From Rhodobacter sp. NTK016B (GTDB lineage: Bacteria; Pseudomonadota; Alphaproteobacteria; Rhodobacterales; Rhodobacteraceae), in the NCBI RefSeq assembly GCF_017303295.1, contig NZ_JAFKOK010000007.1:124001-188000 (forward strand): a DNA stretch of 64,000 nt, written 5' to 3'. The notes beneath the pieces are model-generated. The model searched no databases. It was not told the DNA's origin and worked only from the letters and a program-made list of their open reading frames with translations. Positions 62,583 to 64,000 of the stretch are shown here, one piece after another (position 1 is the stretch's first letter; every line of letters begins with the position of its first letter). The position numbers and the translations under genes were made by a program.

Positions 62583-63106
62583 GAGGCGGCGAAATAAGCC
62601 TAGCGCGGCACGCCCAGAGAGCTTTGCACCCGGCGGCGATCGATCACGCCAAGAATGAGGCGCTGATTGGCGAGCGCGATGCCGCGCTGCCAGCAGCCGC
62701 AGGGCAGCTCTTCGAGCGGTGGCTTGGGTTTCATCAAATAGCGCCCAGAGGGCTTCGTCGGATAGGTTGTGCGGGTTGTCTAGGGTTATGGCGTGGGTAA
62801 TGCCAAGTCTCCTTCTCCTGGGGGGTTGAATTCACGGGAAGAAGGGCAGGCCAGACTTCATGCGGCGCTTAAGGCACCGCGCGCCACAGGCTTCGCCTGA
62901 GCAAGGCCGCAATCAGCATGGCAGGAGGCGCACCGCAAGCGCTTTACCTTCAGCGTCCGGTGATCTGGCAGACGGTAGGATCAGGAATTGAACACCAGGG
63001 GCAAGGGAAGAGCCCCGTCCAATGGAAGACTCCAAATTGCCCTGCAATCATGCTATATATGGTGCTTAAGCGAACGGTACGCTACAAGATGTTCTGAGGT
63101 TGCGAG
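62583..63106. other. Intergenic stretch, no gene recognised
   Basis: 524 bases. A minus-strand reading near 62600-62735 looks faintly protein-like (PCGCWQRGIAL), but I could not confirm a clean reading frame. No terminator or promoter is assigned. Confidence 0.35.
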
Positions 63107-64000
63107 ATGTTTGAAGAGACACAACGATTTTTGCGGAGCCTCGAAGGCGGCGGCGAAGTCTTGATCCTCATTGAGGACGACGAGGAAGGCTACTTCGACC
63201 GTGAATGCCCATCGGATGAATGCCTTTTCCAGTTCAAGATGCTCAGCGAAGATTGGCATAAGGCCAAGGAAGCAGAGCGGCTTCACTGTCCTGCCTGCGG
63301 CCATACCGATCACAGCGACCGATGGTGGACACAGCAACAGGTCGAGCACATGCACGCGGCTGCCGTGGCGCAGCTTCAAGGCGGCCTCAATCAAGCACTG
63401 AAAACCGATGCTGCCCGGTTCAACCGGAGCAGGCCGCGCGGCGGCTTCATTTCGATGACGATGAAGGTGGATTCCCGGCCGCAGCATGTCATGCTGCCCC
63501 CGGCCGCCACCGACCCGATGGCGCTGAAGATCACCTGCCCGTCCTGCGCCTGCCGCTATGCCGTGATCGGGGCCGCCTATTTCTGTCCCGCTTGCGGCCA
63601 CAGTGCCGCCGAACAGGTCTTCGAGCAGACCATCGCAGGAATCAAGGCTACCCTCCGTGCGCTCGACGAGGTGCGCGCCGCGATGCCGGATCGCGACACC
63701 GCCGAAACCACCGTGCGCGTCGTGATCGAGAACGGCTTGCAGAACGCTGTCACCGCCTTTCAGCGTGTGGTCGAAGCTCTGTTTGTGGAGCTTCCCGCGC
63801 CGCCGAAGGCAAGGCGGAACGCTTTCCAGAGCCTTGCAGAGGGCAGTACCCTTTGGCAGCAGGCGACGGGGCAGGGCTATGGCGCCCATCTCGACGCCCC
63901 CTCCCTCGACCAACTCGTGCGGGCGTTCCAGCAGCGCCATCTGCTTGCCCACCGGCAGGGGCTTGTCGATGAGGAGTATATCGCCAAGAGCGGCGACACC
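63107..64000 (+). CDS. Zinc-ribbon and HEPN-like protein, N-terminal part (cut by window edge)
   Basis: Open from ATG 63107 to the right edge, 298 codons without a stop. A first pair of cysteines (HCPACGH, about 60-66) and a zinc ribbon (CPSCACRY … FCPACGHSA, about 145-170) are followed by a helical domain. Near the edge FQQRHLLAHRQGLVDEEYI contains the Rx4H pattern (RHLLAH) typical of HEPN ribonucleases. Such proteins act in defence or toxin-antitoxin systems. The reverse strand is also open over most of it, but that reading has no recognisable domain. Confidence 0.8.
   Translation, partial: MFEETQRFLRSLEGGGEVLILIEDDEEGYFDRECPSDECLFQFKMLSEDWHKAKEAERLHCPACGHTDHSDRWWTQQQVEHMHAAAVAQLQGGLNQALKTDAARFNRSRPRGGFISMTMKVDSRPQHVMLPPAATDPMALKITCPSCACRYAVIGAAYFCPACGHSAAEQVFEQTIAGIKATLRALDEVRAAMPDRDTAETTVRVVIENGLQNAVTAFQRVVEALFVELPAPPKARRNAFQSLAEGSTLWQQATGQGYGAHLDAPSLDQLVRAFQQRHLLAHRQGLVDEEYIAKSGDT

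Noticed and set aside
63053-63952. 299-codon open frame on the minus strand
   Set aside because: No recognisable domain; the plus strand of the same DNA encodes zinc-ribbon cysteines and an Rx4H motif in an uninterrupted frame.

Overview
The window is GC-rich alphaproteobacterial DNA. A complete repABC replication and partition operon (26.2-29.8 kb) shows that it belongs to a plasmid or chromid. The protein set (repABC, IS903-group IS5 element, strawberry-notch/Toprim/DUF2493 backbone, TniQ, RHE_PE00001-like HTH) fits the Rhodobacteraceae best. That placement is inferred from gene content, not from a search.

Layout. (1) 0-9.8 kb, catabolic block: an acyl-CoA synthetase cut by the left edge and an IclR regulator on the minus strand, divergent from a double-domain class III CoA-transferase and an enoyl-CoA hydratase. 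A 2,4-dienoyl-CoA-reductase-type flavoenzyme follows, then an MDR oxidoreductase divergent from a TetR regulator across two tetO-like palindromes. (2) 10.1-14.7 kb: a 1523-residue secreted cysteine-rich repeat protein with a peptidoglycan-binding-like domain and its own terminator. (3) 15-21.6 kb, a decayed zone: a TniQ pseudogene, a NodB-type polysaccharide deacetylase, a low-molecular-weight tyrosine phosphatase, an unknown protein, and an AIPR-like gene cut by an IS5/IS903-group element. (4) 21.7-29.8 kb, plasmid maintenance: an HTH protein, a PIN/excisionase-type toxin-antitoxin pair, an RHE_PE00001-like protein, a serine recombinase, and repABC with a probable antisense RNA and two parS-like palindromes. 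(5) 29.9-33.3 kb: a decayed second ParB gene and two truncated copies of one small gene, bracketing the mobile mystery protein A/B (HTH/Fic) pair.

(6) 33.4-45.1 kb, copper island: a small secreted Cys/His protein, a Tat-exported multicopper oxidase and two cytochromes c on the plus strand; an EF-hand protein, DUF305, DUF302, TVP38, an APC permease, a P-type copper ATPase and a CopZ-like chaperone on the minus strand; and a two-component system whose sensor carries a Met/His cluster. Together these would detect periplasmic copper, oxidise Cu(I) and pump copper out. (7) 45.3-52.9 kb, mobile-element backbone: a 97-aa protein, a methylase-helicase of the strawberry-notch type, a Toprim protein, a 219-bp nested palindrome, DUF2493 and WGR proteins.

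(8) 52.9-64 kb, defence island: VapBC runs without a gap into an MmeI-like DNA methyltransferase with no visible nuclease site, a HEPN-like protein, a DEAD/DEAH helicase and a GIY-YIG nuclease, followed by a Cys-rich protein and an Abi-C protein. A zinc-ribbon/HEPN protein runs off the right edge. This overlapping operon is the best candidate for an undescribed system here. No tRNA, rRNA, CRISPR array, relaxase or type IV secretion gene was recognised.
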